Positions 51,264 through 59,824 of a stretch of DNA of 64,000 bases are shown here, one piece after another (positions within the stretch are counted from its first letter, which is position 1; each line of letters begins with the position of its first letter). The stretch is taken from positions 1-64,000 of the forward strand of contig JANMTS010000185.1 in assembly GCA_031390755.1 (NCBI GenBank), given 5' to 3'. The position numbers were made by a program, and so were the translations under genes. This DNA is from DATMER01 sp031390755. Its GTDB lineage: Bacteria > Acidobacteriota > Thermoanaerobaculia > Multivoradales > UBA5704. Under the pieces are notes generated by a model. It saw only the letters and a list, made by a program, of their open reading frames with translations. It had not been told where the DNA came from and did no database searches.

Positions 51264-51509
51264 CTATGTACTGCGGCTCGAAGGGTAAAGCTCTCTGAGC
51301 GCCTGAGCTTCCGCTTGAGCCTCTTCAACGGTCTCGGGCCCGAGCCTTGGAGAGATACCCCTCTCGACCAGGATTTCCCTCATGCGTGACCAACTGACTC
51401 CGGCAAGCTCGGCAGCCTTGGCGAGGGAGAGATCCTCGGACTGGAAGCGATGCACCGCTAGATCCACTCTCGCTTCCGGCCTCGACACAGGCGCCCCGCT
51501 CAACCCCAC
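51264..51509 (-). CDS. UPF0175-like small HTH protein, overlaps the LanC-like gene
   Basis: An 81-residue protein with LSLAKAAELAGVSWSRMREILVERGI (about residues 28-53), the pattern of UPF0175 proteins, some of which act as antitoxins. Its GTG start lies 10 nt inside the 3' end of the kinase-LanC gene, so it is probably translated with it. No toxin gene is next to it. Internal starts are possible. Confidence 0.65.
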   Translation of the reverse strand: MGLSGAPVSRPEARVDLAVHRFQSEDLSLAKAAELAGVSWSRMREILVERGISPRLGPETVEEAQAEAQALRELYPSSRST

Positions 51510-53941
51510 CCCTCATCCCCGAAGAACGGCTGGACCGCGTCCTCCGGGCGGGTCAGATCGGCGGCCAGGACGGCGACTCCGATCTCTCCCTTGTAGAGGC
51601 TGTCGGCGGCTTCCGAGGCTCGGACGATCATCTCGGCGGCTCGGTCTCCGAGGTCTCGGGCTCGGTCGAGCCAGCGGTCTCCGGCTCCGGACTTCCAGAG
51701 CTCCAGGAGGGCGTAGGCCCGGCCGGCGTGGCCGCAGCAGAGGCTGGCGTTGCCGTCCGGGGCTTCCCAGGCGTTCCAGGCGGCTCCTTCGGCGAGGTCG
51801 AGCCAGTGGGGATCGTTCAGATCCCGGTGCGCCTGGGTCCAGAGGTGGACGAAGCCGGCGCTGCCGTTGCACCAGCCGGGCATGCTGCCGGCGGGGCCGG
51901 GGCCGTCCCGCCAGGGCCAGCGCAGGCCCCGGCCGGCGCTTCGGGCCAGGTCTCCCAGCTGCTTCAGGCGCTCCTCCAGGGGCTCGGGGCGCGGGCTTTC
52001 CGACGCGCGGCACCAGCGCAGGGTGGCGTAGAGATAGCCGGCCCAGCCGTGGGCCATGCCCAGGTTCGACCAGTCGGCCCCACCGTCCGCCGTGATCGGC
52101 GGCTGCTCGCCGATCTCCTTCCAGAGGCCGGCCAGGAGGCCGTCCCCGAGCTCGCGCAGGCCGTCTACCAGCTCCTTCGTGTCCGGCACCTTCCTGAGCG
52201 TCGCAAAGAGGAGCGATGCGGCGAGCAGGACGCCCGATCGGCCCAGGGTCAGGTCCGGGTTCTCGCAGGGCTCGCGGACCGCCTCCAGGAACCGGGCCGC
52301 GGCGCGGCGCTGCGAGGCGATGTCGCCCAGGGCGTGCGAGACCAGGGCCTGCCCCGCCAGCGGGCCGCTCGGCGAGTGGTACGGAGTGACGAGGCCGAGC
52401 GTCTCCTTGGAGAGCTGCTTCTCGGGGTTGTAGAAGCCGGGATCGTCCTTGCCGCCGGCCACGGCCCGGGCCGCCCAGAGGTCGGCGAGCGAGAGCAGCT
52501 CGGCGTCCTCCCTCGCCAGCGCGATCCGGTAGAGGGCATAGGCGGCGCCCGCGGTGCCGTAGTTGATCGAGAGCTTGGGCGCTTCCGCGTAGCCCTCGCG
52601 GAAGAGGGCGCCCTCCGCGCTCAGCCGCCCGAGAACCCGGGTCAGCAGGGCTTCCGTCGGGCCAACGGAAGGCGTGTCGCCCATGGTCCGGACCGGCGCC
52701 GCGGGTACGCTCTCCCGATCGACGGCGGCCAGAGCTTCGGCGAGGGCGGCCATGGACGGGAACCGGTCCTCCGGCCGCTTGGCCAGCATCCGCCCCACGA
52801 TCGCCTCGACCTCGGGCCAGGCCTCGGTGCCGCGCTCGACGAAGGGCAGCGGCGGCTCCTCGGAGATCTGGCGCAGCATGGTGTCCTTCTCCAGGGAGAA
52901 GTCCCGGTAGTGGGTGCCGGTGAAGAGCTGGTAGAGGATGGCTCCCAGCGAGTACTGGTCTCCCGCCTCGGTGGCCTCGGGCGCGGTCTGGCCGGCGCGC
53001 GTGGGAGTTGCGTACTCGGGCTCGAAGTAGAACGCGATGCCGCCGCGCCAGGCCTTGGGCACGCCTTCCGGCAGCCCTTCCCAGCGCGCGATGCCGAAGT
53101 CGATGAGGCGCGCCTCGCCGGAGGCCGAGACCAGGATGTTGCGCGGGTGGACGTCGCCGTGGACCACGCTCCGGGCATGGAGCCGGATGTAGGCGTCGAC
53201 GATGGAGCGGGCCAGGTCGAGCAGGCCCAGCCGGCCCCCCCGGCCCGACCGGCCCCCCCGGCCCCCCCGGCCCGCCCAGCCGGCACTGCGGCGCAGCTCG
53301 GTCGCGGCGGTGAAGGCGTCGACGCCGCGGTGCCACTCGATGGCGAGGTAGCGCCGGCCCTCGACATCGCCCTGGCTGAGCAGGCGCGGCGCGCCCTCCC
53401 CCGCCAGGTGGCCGAGGATCGCGGCCTCGCGCTCGAAGGCGCCGCCGGAGCGGCCGGCGGCCACGGGGCGCTCGATCTTCAGCGCGGCGGAGGTGGATCC
53501 CGTGGCCGTGCGGACCTGGTAGAGCTCGGTGTCCTCCAGCCCCTGCACGCACTCGACGACCTCGAAGCCCGCGATGCTGTCGCCGGCCTGGTGGGTCTGG
53601 CGGATGGCCTCGGCGTCGCCGGAGCCCTCGGCGACCAGGAAGCCCGAGGAGAGGAGGCGTTCGAGGAGCGGATAGGCCTCTTCGAGGGTGGTCTCGGGGT
53701 CGAGCTTGCGCTCCTTGCTGAAGCGGATGACGGCCTCGACGATGGTGACCGGCTCGCGGAAGAGGCGCAGGAGGTCGGCGGCCCCGGCGTCCACGATGCG
53801 CGAGGGGGTGCGCGCCCGGGGCCGGGTGACGGCGTAGTCGCCCTCGTCGTAGGTGAGCAGGCGCCGGGTCTCCTCCGGCAGGTCGGCCACGGGGAGCAGA
53901 AGCACGTCCTCGGGCAGGACGAGGGGATCGGTGATGGCCAC
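51500..53941 (-). CDS. Fused PqqD-like, Ser/Thr kinase and LanC-like cyclase protein
   Basis: The 813-residue protein has three parts. Residues about 10-105 resemble a PqqD-type RiPP recognition domain (RIVDAGAADLLRLF, PLLERLLSSGFLV). Residues about 120-410 are a kinase with Lys155 (AALKIER), HGD (261-263), Asn268 and DFG (281-283). Residues about 425-800 are LanC-like, with GMAHGWAG (His631), PGWCNGSAG (Cys691) and SLCCGHAG (Cys735, Cys736). Three Cys ligands (CCG) replace the usual CHG, as in ProcM-type promiscuous cyclases. In class III/IV synthetases the lyase is fused; here it is separate. GTG start, 4 nt after the upstream stop. It is probably cytoplasmic and modifies the adjacent precursors. 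Confidence 0.8.
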   Translation of the reverse strand: MAITDPLVLPEDVLLLPVADLPEETRRLLTYDEGDYAVTRPRARTPSRIVDAGAADLLRLFREPVTIVEAVIRFSKERKLDPETTLEEAYPLLERLLSSGFLVAEGSGDAEAIRQTHQAGDSIAGFEVVECVQGLEDTELYQVRTATGSTSAALKIERPVAAGRSGGAFEREAAILGHLAGEGAPRLLSQGDVEGRRYLAIEWHRGVDAFTAATELRRSAGWAGRGGRGGRSGRGGRLGLLDLARSIVDAYIRLHARSVVHGDVHPRNILVSASGEARLIDFGIARWEGLPEGVPKAWRGGIAFYFEPEYATPTRAGQTAPEATEAGDQYSLGAILYQLFTGTHYRDFSLEKDTMLRQISEEPPLPFVERGTEAWPEVEAIVGRMLAKRPEDRFPSMAALAEALAAVDRESVPAAPVRTMGDTPSVGPTEALLTRVLGRLSAEGALFREGYAEAPKLSINYGTAGAAYALYRIALAREDAELLSLADLWAARAVAGGKDDPGFYNPEKQLSKETLGLVTPYHSPSGPLAGQALVSHALGDIASQRRAAARFLEAVREPCENPDLTLGRSGVLLAASLLFATLRKVPDTKELVDGLRELGDGLLAGLWKEIGEQPPITADGGADWSNLGMAHGWAGYLYATLRWCRASESPRPEPLEERLKQLGDLARSAGRGLRWPWRDGPGPAGSMPGWCNGSAGFVHLWTQAHRDLNDPHWLDLAEGAAWNAWEAPDGNASLCCGHAGRAYALLELWKSGAGDRWLDRARDLGDRAAEMIVRASEAADSLYKGEIGVAVLAADLTRPEDAVQPFFGDEGWG

Positions 53942-53945
53942 GGTC

Positions 53946-55148
53946 TCAGCTCCTCTTCCAGAGCACGGCGCTGGGGGTCCAGGTGTCGGTGTCCACGCCT
54001 TCGAGGCGGACGCGCTCCAGGGCGAAGCGCCAGGGGTCTCCGGTCGCCGTGGCCGAGGCCTTGGCGGAGAGGAGGGCGCGGGCCAGGCGGTGGGTCAGCC
54101 AGAGGCGCCAGCTCTCGCCGGCGCCCGAAGGGGAGTCCTCGCGCGGCGGATCGACTCCCCACGACAGGAGGCCTCCGCCGCCGATCTCCGAGGTGAAGGG
54201 GACGCCCTGCGCGGGCAGGCCCGAGAGCCGGCTGGCGATGGCGTCGGCCGCGGCGGCGAGGCGCTCGAAGCTCGGGAAGTAGGAGACGATCTTGTCGGCG
54301 CGGAGGATGCCCCAGGCGTCGGCCCCGACTTTGAATTGCGGGGCGCGGGCCGCGGTGAGGGCGTCGAGGATGGCGCCGAAGGCTTCGGGCAGGGCTTCGG
54401 GCGCGGGGCTGACGTAGAGCTTCCAGGTGGCGCCGGTGCCGGTGAGGCCGTCGACCTGGGCGCGGGAGCGCCAGCTCAGCCACCACTCGGTGGAGCCGCC
54501 GGTGGGCTCCCAGCCGCGGTCCAGCGCCTGCCGCCAGCGTCCGTTATGACCGATGCCCAGCCAGTCCTGGACGGCGGCGCCGTCGGGGAGCCGGGCCTTC
54601 CAGCGCGGCGTGAGCGGCCGGCGGTTGAAGCCGTAGAGGCGATAGGAGAGGACGAGGGCGTCGTCGACGTCGAGATCCTGGCCATATCTGAGGGCCGCGA
54701 TGGAGATGTCCGACAACCGGTTGCGGTTGTTCCCTACGGCTTCGCCGCCCCCGCCGCTCCCGCTCCCAGCACCCGTTCTATCCGAGAACAGCGGCAGCGC
54801 GGCGGCGCCGAACACGAAGCCGCCGGCGTGCTCGACCTCCAGGATGCCGTCCGCCACCAGCCGGGAGACGGTGCGCAGCAGGCCCTCGCCGAGCAGCGTC
54901 TCCATGTAGGAGGGCAGCGGTCCGGGCTCGCGCAGGGTGAGGATGAGCAGCGCGGTCTCGCGGTCGATCGACTTGACGCCGAGGGCGGCGGCGCCTTCGA
55001 GCGGACGCAGGATGCCGTAGAAGTCCGGATCCTTGCGCAGATCGGCGAGCGCCGTCCGTTCCTCCGGGGAGAGCCGGTCGTAGAGGACCAGCTCGAAGGC
55101 GGGGTTGGCGCGGAAGGCGCGGCCGAGGATCTCGCGACGGTCGCGCAT
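53946..55148 (-). CDS. Putative HopA1-type lyase partner of the lanthipeptide synthetase
   Basis: A 400-residue protein of uncertain family. The second half has WKLYVSPAPEALPEAF, FKVG, RADKIVSYF, GVPFTSEIGGGGLLSWGVDPP and SWRLWLTHRLARALL. These segments resemble HopA1/LanKC-type phospho-Ser/Thr lyases and LxmX of class V lanthipeptides. The first half (residues 1-110) is helical and not recognised, with a Gly/Ser linker near 130-140. It starts 9 nt after the CTGTT precursor stop and ends 4 nt before the kinase-LanC start, so the three form one unit. If correct, it would eliminate phosphate from residues phosphorylated by the kinase. The family call is moderate. Confidence 0.6.
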   Translation of the reverse strand: MRDRREILGRAFRANPAFELVLYDRLSPEERTALADLRKDPDFYGILRPLEGAAALGVKSIDRETALLILTLREPGPLPSYMETLLGEGLLRTVSRLVADGILEVEHAGGFVFGAAALPLFSDRTGAGSGSGGGGEAVGNNRNRLSDISIAALRYGQDLDVDDALVLSYRLYGFNRRPLTPRWKARLPDGAAVQDWLGIGHNGRWRQALDRGWEPTGGSTEWWLSWRSRAQVDGLTGTGATWKLYVSPAPEALPEAFGAILDALTAARAPQFKVGADAWGILRADKIVSYFPSFERLAAAADAIASRLSGLPAQGVPFTSEIGGGGLLSWGVDPPREDSPSGAGESWRLWLTHRLARALLSAKASATATGDPWRFALERVRLEGVDTDTWTPSAVLWKRS

Positions 55149-55157
55149 CCCGGACGA

Positions 55158-55769
55158 TCAGCCCTTCTTCGGCAGCCCGCCCTTGCGGGAGCGGACTTCG
55201 GCGAGGGCGTCCTCGAGCTTCTTCTCCAGATCCTCGGCCTCTTCGGCGGTCTTCGGGAAGAGCGCGTCGTCGATCCGCTTCTGCTCGGCCTCGACCTCGG
55301 CGAGCAGGCCCTGGAGCTGCTGGCGCAGCTGGGTGATCGCCTGCGGCAGGCGGTTGCCGAGCCGCGGCGACGCACCGGTGCAGACGGTGCAGGCAAGGAG
55401 CGCGGCAGCCTGGGCGGCGAGAGCGTCGTGGGTGGTGCCGGTGCAACCCGTACAGCCGTTGCCGGTGGTGTCCCAGCAGGCATTCGCGCCGGTCGTGCCG
55501 GTGCAGGTCGGGCAGCCGTTCCCGGTGCCGGTTCCACAGCCCTGGTAGGGGGGCGGCGTGGTGCCGGTGCAGATGGTGCAGCCCAAGCTGTGGGGCCAAC
55601 AGCCCGTCATGGGGTGGACACGGCCGGTCGTGCCGGTGCAGGTCTGACAGCCACCCACGCCCAGGGGCTCGTTGGTGGTGCCCGTGCAGACTCGGCAACC
55701 GTCGGGCCGGGCGTTGGCGCCCTCACCCGGCAGGACACTGATCATGAGGTCACGGATCTTGAACGACAT
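55158..55769 (-). CDS. Putative multi-core RiPP precursor with six CxxCTGTT-type repeats
   Basis: A 203-residue protein. A short leader (MSFKIRDLMISVLPGEG) is followed by six repeats of Cys-x2-Cys-Thr-Gly-Thr-Thr at residues 25-32, 41-48, 64-71, 86-93, 106-113 and 127-134 (the last ends Gly-Ala-Ser). Fifteen Cys lie in this part. A charged helix/coiled coil (about 140-195) and a basic tail (RKGGLPKKG) end the protein. There is no signal peptide. GGGAGGAGG precedes the ATG. It lies 9 nt before the lyase-like gene. A TATACT hexamer at 55822-55827 may be a -10. The layout suggests one leader and several cores; a structural metal-binding protein is the alternative. Confidence 0.7.
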   Translation of the reverse strand: MSFKIRDLMISVLPGEGANARPDGCRVCTGTTNEPLGVGGCQTCTGTTGRVHPMTGCWPHSLGCTICTGTTPPPYQGCGTGTGNGCPTCTGTTGANACWDTTGNGCTGCTGTTHDALAAQAAALLACTVCTGASPRLGNRLPQAITQLRQQLQGLLAEVEAEQKRIDDALFPKTAEEAEDLEKKLEDALAEVRSRKGGLPKKG

Positions 55770-55837
55770 TGCTGCCTCCTCCCTGCAAGCCACATGGCGG
55801 ATGGAACAACGGAAGGCCCTGAGTATAGACCAGGAGC

Positions 55838-58800
55838 CTACTTGAGCTCGACCATCCAGACGTCGCCTTCGCTGATGGAACGGAGAGCGTAGAGCCGGCT
55901 GCCGTCCCGGCTCACGGTGACCGCCGCATAGAACGAGCCGGCGGGAGGCGTCAGCGGCAGGTGCCGCAGCTTCCGGGTGGCCCGGTCGACGGCGAGCACG
56001 GTGAGGCCCGCCTCGTCGACCGTCACGATGGTCCGGCCGTCGCCCAGCCAGGCCACGGGCGTCCCTTCCGTGGAAATCTTCTCGTACATCCGCGTGGCCA
56101 GGGAGAAGAGATGGATTCCGGGAAGGGTCTGGCCGCCGCCATCCTGGATACGGCCGGCGAGCCAGCGCCCGTCCGGCGACCAGGGGCCGGCGACGAAGCT
56201 CTCTCCCCGCGGACCGGCCGGAGGAAGCCTCTGCGGCACGCGCTGGGCGAGCGGCTTGGAGAGGTCGACCAGGGCCGCCTGGTTGCGGGTGCCCACGCCG
56301 CAGGCCACGAACCGCCCGCCGGGGGCGGCGGAGGGATTGATGAGCGGCGGGCCGTCGGTGCGGGTGAGCGGCTCGAGGCCGCTGCCGTCGGGGCGCAGCC
56401 ACCAGAGGTCGAAGCGGCCGCTGCGGTTGGAGTAGAACAGCAGGCGCGAGCCGTCGGCCGACCAGCGGGGGATTCGGTCCTTGGCCTCGTCGTTGGTGAG
56501 CCGCCGCATCTCGCCGCTGGCCACGTCGAGGACGAAGAGATCCTCCCGCGGCACCGAGGTGTCGAAGGCGAGGGTCCGGCCGTCCGGCGAAAGGTCGAGG
56601 AAGCGGAACGCCTTCGTCTCCACCGGCACCGGCACCGGCGCCCCCAGCGGCAGGAGGGTGGCGGGATCGAGGGCGGTCGTCTCCAGCAGGTTGCGGCCGT
56701 CGACGGTGGCGTAGAGGATGCGCCGGCCGTCGCGCGACAGGCTCATGAGGCTGCTCCACGGCGCCGGAGTGGTGACCGGCTCGGGATCGGAGAGCACCTG
56801 GCCGGAGCTCTCGTCGATGCGCACCCGCCAGAGGTTCATGCTGCCGCCGCGGTCGCTCGCGTAGTAGAGATGACGGCCGTCCGGCGACCAGACCGGGTTC
56901 CAGTTGAGGGCGACGTCGCGGGTCACAGCTACGGGATCGGCTACCGGCTCCGATCCGTCCGCGAGACCGACGGTCCAGACCGTGCGCGTGGCCGCGCCCG
57001 TGACCGAGCCCCAGTAGGCGAGGCGCCTGCCGCCCGGCGACCAGCTCGGCTGCACGGCGTCGGCGCTGCCGACCTGGCGGCGCGTGCCCGTGGCCACGTC
57101 GACCCGGAAGAGACGGCTCTGGGAGGTGCGCAGCCAGGGGCTCGTGGCGACGCTCTCGGTGGCGACCGAGATCTCCTTGCCGTCCGGCGACCAGGACGGG
57201 TTGAAGCCGAAGCCGGCCAGCCGGCGCACGGACTCGCCGGTCGCTCCCATGAGGAAGATGCCGCCGCCGTCGCGCTCGGAGCGGAAGGCGATGAGCTGGC
57301 CGTCCGGCGAGAACGCGGGCTGGGTGTCGTCCCAGGTGGTGTGCGGCGTCAGGTTGATCGGGTTGCCGCCGCCGACGCGCTGAAGATAGATGTCGGCGTT
57401 GCCGGCCGCGGCCTTCACGTAGACGAAATAGTTGCCGTCCGGCGACAGGCTCGGGAAGCTCTCGCTCCCCTCCTGCTCGGTCAGCCGGGTGAAGGAGGTA
57501 CGCGGCGCGGCGGCGGGCCCCTCCCCTTCCCGCGAGCGCACCATGTAGCCGGCCACCGCCGCGAGCGCCGCGAAGACCAGGATGCCGGCGGCCCAGAGCG
57601 GCACGGAGCGCCGCGGGATCGGAAGCATCTGGGCGTTCTGAGCGGTCTGAGCGGTCTGAGCGGTCTGCCCGGCCTGCCCGGCCTGCGCGGCGGCCATCGT
57701 GGGCATCGAGGTCGAGCTCAGGCCGGCGAGAAGGCGCAGGGCGGCCGCGAGCGCGTCGGCGGTCTCGAAGCGGCCGGCCGGGTCGCGGGACAGCAGCCGG
57801 CTGCTGATCGCCTCCAGCTCCGGCGGAACCTCCTGGCGCTGGCGCGTCAGGGGCTCCACCTCCGCGAACAGGATCGACTGCCGCAGCGCCGCCTCGTGGT
57901 CGCCGTGGAACGGCCGCCGGCCGGCGAGCATCTCGTAGAGGACCACTCCGAGCGACCAGAGGTCGGTGCGGCCGTCGACCTCGCCGCCCTCCATCTGCTC
58001 GGGGGCCATGTAGGCCGGCGTGCCGACCGAGGCGCCGGTGCGGGTCAATCCCGCTCCGCCGGCCAGCTTGGCGATGCCGAAGTCGAGAATCTTCACGACG
58101 CCGTCGTCGGTCACCATGAGGTTCGCCGGCTTGACGTCGCGGTGGACGATCCCCTGGCGGTGCGCCTTGGACAGCCCCTTGGCGGCCTGCAGTGCGTAGT
58201 CGATCGCATCGGCGACCGGCAGCGGGCCGCGCTCGATCTTCCGCTTCAGGGTCTCGCCGTCGTAGCAGGGCATGGCGAGGAAGAGCTGGTGCTCGTCGGT
58301 CTCGCCCACGTCGTAGACCGTGCAGAGGTTGGGATGATCGAGCGCCGAGGCGGTCCGCGCCTCCTGGAGGAAGCGGGCCTTGGACACGGGGTCGCGGGTC
58401 AGCTCGGGCGGCAGGAACTTGAGCGCGACCGTGCGGCCGAGCCGGGTGTCCTCGGCGCGGTAGACGATGCCCATGCCGCCGCCGCCGAGCACCTCGCCGA
58501 TCCGGTAGGGACCGACCTCGCGCACCATGCGGTCACCGGGACGGCGGACCGGACCCGAACCGTCCCGCCCGTCCCGACCGTCGCGACCGTCGCGACCGTC
58601 GCGAGTATCCCGGGCAGGCGTGCGGAGATCCCGGAGATCCTCCCGCATCTCGTCGGCGCGGGCGTAGCGGTCGCCGGGCTTGCGCGCCAGCGCCCGCGCG
58701 ACGATCCGGTCGAGCCCCGCCGGAACCCCAGCGCGGAGCTCGGCCAGGGGCGGCGGCCCGGCGCCCGCGGAGAGCTGGAAGACGCCGCCGGGAAAGGGCG

Positions 58801-59419
58801 GGCTGCCGGTGAGCATCTCGTAGAGGATCACGCCGAGCGACCAGATGTCCGAGCGGAGATCGGCGGGCTCGCCGCGGAGCTGCTCGGGGGAGCGGTAGGT
58901 CTGGAGCCGCTTCGGCGTCTCGTCGCCGGTGACGCGGGTGCGGTCGTCGAGCGCGGCGAGGCCGAAGTCGACGATGCGGGCCTGGCCGGCGGGCGTGACG
59001 AGGATGTCGGAGGGCTTGAGCCCGCGGTGGACGATGCCGTGCTCGTGGGCGCGGGCGAGGCCGGCGGCGATCTGGGCCGCGAGATCCAGGGCCACCTCGA
59101 TCTTGAGCGGGCCGCGCGCGATCTTGTCCGCCAGGGGCTCGCCTTCCAGAAAGGCCATGGCGACGAAGAGGCGCCCGTCGGGCGCCTCTCCCACCTCGTA
59201 GACCGGACAGATGTTCGGGTGCTCCAGCGCGGAGGCGGCCTCGGCCTCGCTGGCGAGCCGGGAGCGGTCCTCGACGCGGGTACAGAGGTCGGCCGGCAGG
59301 AGCTTCAGGGCGACGAGGCGCTCCAGCTCCTGGTCGCGGGCCTTGTACACGGCTCCTCCGTGGGCGCCTGAGGACAGGAGCTCCAGAAGGAGGTATTGGG
59401 AGACGGAGGTGCCGATCAA
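55838..59419 (-). CDS. Membrane kinase with pseudokinase, kinase and TolB-like propeller
   Basis: Using the TTG at 59419 the product has 1193 residues; a GTG at 59542 is open in frame but lies in the loop of a hairpin and lacks a ribosome binding site. The first kinase domain (about residues 2-270) has Lys39 but HRG instead of HRD (131-133) and is probably inactive. The second (about 300-565) has GGGGMGIVY, VALKF, HRDVKPANL and DFG intact. A Gln/Ala/Thr-rich linker, one membrane helix (LWAAGILVFAALAAVAGYMV) and a WD40/TolB-like propeller (many WSPDG blades) follow. The kinase is inside, the propeller outside. It lies between two precursor-like genes and may sense or export-link their products. 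Confidence 0.88.
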   Translation of the reverse strand: MIGTSVSQYLLLELLSSGAHGGAVYKARDQELERLVALKLLPADLCTRVEDRSRLASEAEAASALEHPNICPVYEVGEAPDGRLFVAMAFLEGEPLADKIARGPLKIEVALDLAAQIAAGLARAHEHGIVHRGLKPSDILVTPAGQARIVDFGLAALDDRTRVTGDETPKRLQTYRSPEQLRGEPADLRSDIWSLGVILYEMLTGSPPFPGGVFQLSAGAGPPPLAELRAGVPAGLDRIVARALARKPGDRYARADEMREDLRDLRTPARDTRDGRDGRDGRDGRDGSGPVRRPGDRMVREVGPYRIGEVLGGGGMGIVYRAEDTRLGRTVALKFLPPELTRDPVSKARFLQEARTASALDHPNLCTVYDVGETDEHQLFLAMPCYDGETLKRKIERGPLPVADAIDYALQAAKGLSKAHRQGIVHRDVKPANLMVTDDGVVKILDFGIAKLAGGAGLTRTGASVGTPAYMAPEQMEGGEVDGRTDLWSLGVVLYEMLAGRRPFHGDHEAALRQSILFAEVEPLTRQRQEVPPELEAISSRLLSRDPAGRFETADALAAALRLLAGLSSTSMPTMAAAQAGQAGQTAQTAQTAQNAQMLPIPRRSVPLWAAGILVFAALAAVAGYMVRSREGEGPAAAPRTSFTRLTEQEGSESFPSLSPDGNYFVYVKAAAGNADIYLQRVGGGNPINLTPHTTWDDTQPAFSPDGQLIAFRSERDGGGIFLMGATGESVRRLAGFGFNPSWSPDGKEISVATESVATSPWLRTSQSRLFRVDVATGTRRQVGSADAVQPSWSPGGRRLAYWGSVTGAATRTVWTVGLADGSEPVADPVAVTRDVALNWNPVWSPDGRHLYYASDRGGSMNLWRVRIDESSGQVLSDPEPVTTPAPWSSLMSLSRDGRRILYATVDGRNLLETTALDPATLLPLGAPVPVPVETKAFRFLDLSPDGRTLAFDTSVPREDLFVLDVASGEMRRLTNDEAKDRIPRWSADGSRLLFYSNRSGRFDLWWLRPDGSGLEPLTRTDGPPLINPSAAPGGRFVACGVGTRNQAALVDLSKPLAQRVPQRLPPAGPRGESFVAGPWSPDGRWLAGRIQDGGGQTLPGIHLFSLATRMYEKISTEGTPVAWLGDGRTIVTVDEAGLTVLAVDRATRKLRHLPLTPPAGSFYAAVTVSRDGSRLYALRSISEGDVWMVELK

Positions 59420-59526
59420 ACGGGAGCGCTCCCGAGCATCGCCCGGCCCAGGCTCAGTTCCCGAGGACAACTTCGGCGGCGACGTTCGAGCTGCGGAGCA
59501 TATCAGAACGGAGCCGCACGGGACCG

Positions 59527-59556
59527 CCCCCGGCCCTCTCACTAAGAGGCCGGGGG
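59527..59556 (-). terminator. Hairpin after a precursor-like gene
   Basis: Near-perfect arms (CCCCCGGCC-TCT and AGAGG-CCGGGGG, one bulge) lie just after the stop of the gene at 59563. There is no T run, so it may attenuate or protect the mRNA rather than end it. Confidence 0.5.
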
Positions 59557-59562
59557 GGTCGA

Positions 59563-59775
59563 TCAGCTTCTGGAAGCGAGCGCGTCGCGGAGTTGAGACT
59601 TCAGAGCGGCGAGGTGTGGCGGTGGGGTCTTGGCAACCTCAAAATTGGAAGGGAAGGGGCAAGCTCCGGCATCTCCGCTCGCCGGCCCACAGCTACAGCC
59701 TCCCGGCTTGGGATTAAATGTGGGGATCGAGTGGGGCATGAGTGCGACGCCTAACTCAACAGCTTGAAATGCCAT
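59563..59775 (-). CDS. Small precursor-like peptide with CSCGPASG motif
   Basis: A 70-residue protein that starts MAFQAVELGVALMP and contains PGGCSCGPASGDAGAC (about residues 24-39). It ends with a helix (LAALKSQLRDALASRS) like those of the other precursors here. AGGAGG precedes the ATG with ideal spacing. No signal peptide is present. The same motif is in the neighbour at 59825, 49 nt upstream. A GGGGACTTCTCCCC hairpin lies before the ribosome binding site. It is likely a RiPP substrate, based on gene family and context. Confidence 0.65.
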   Translation of the reverse strand: MAFQAVELGVALMPHSIPTFNPKPGGCSCGPASGDAGACPFPSNFEVAKTPPPHLAALKSQLRDALASRS

Positions 59776-59824
59776 ACTTCCTCCTGGGGAGAAGTCCCCG
59801 AAAAATTGGCCAACCAGATTTAGA

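Noticed and set aside
59420..59542. N-terminal extension of the kinase from the GTG at 59542
   Set aside because: The GTG sits in the loop of a hairpin with no ribosome binding site, and the 41 residues have no counterpart at the start of the kinase fold.
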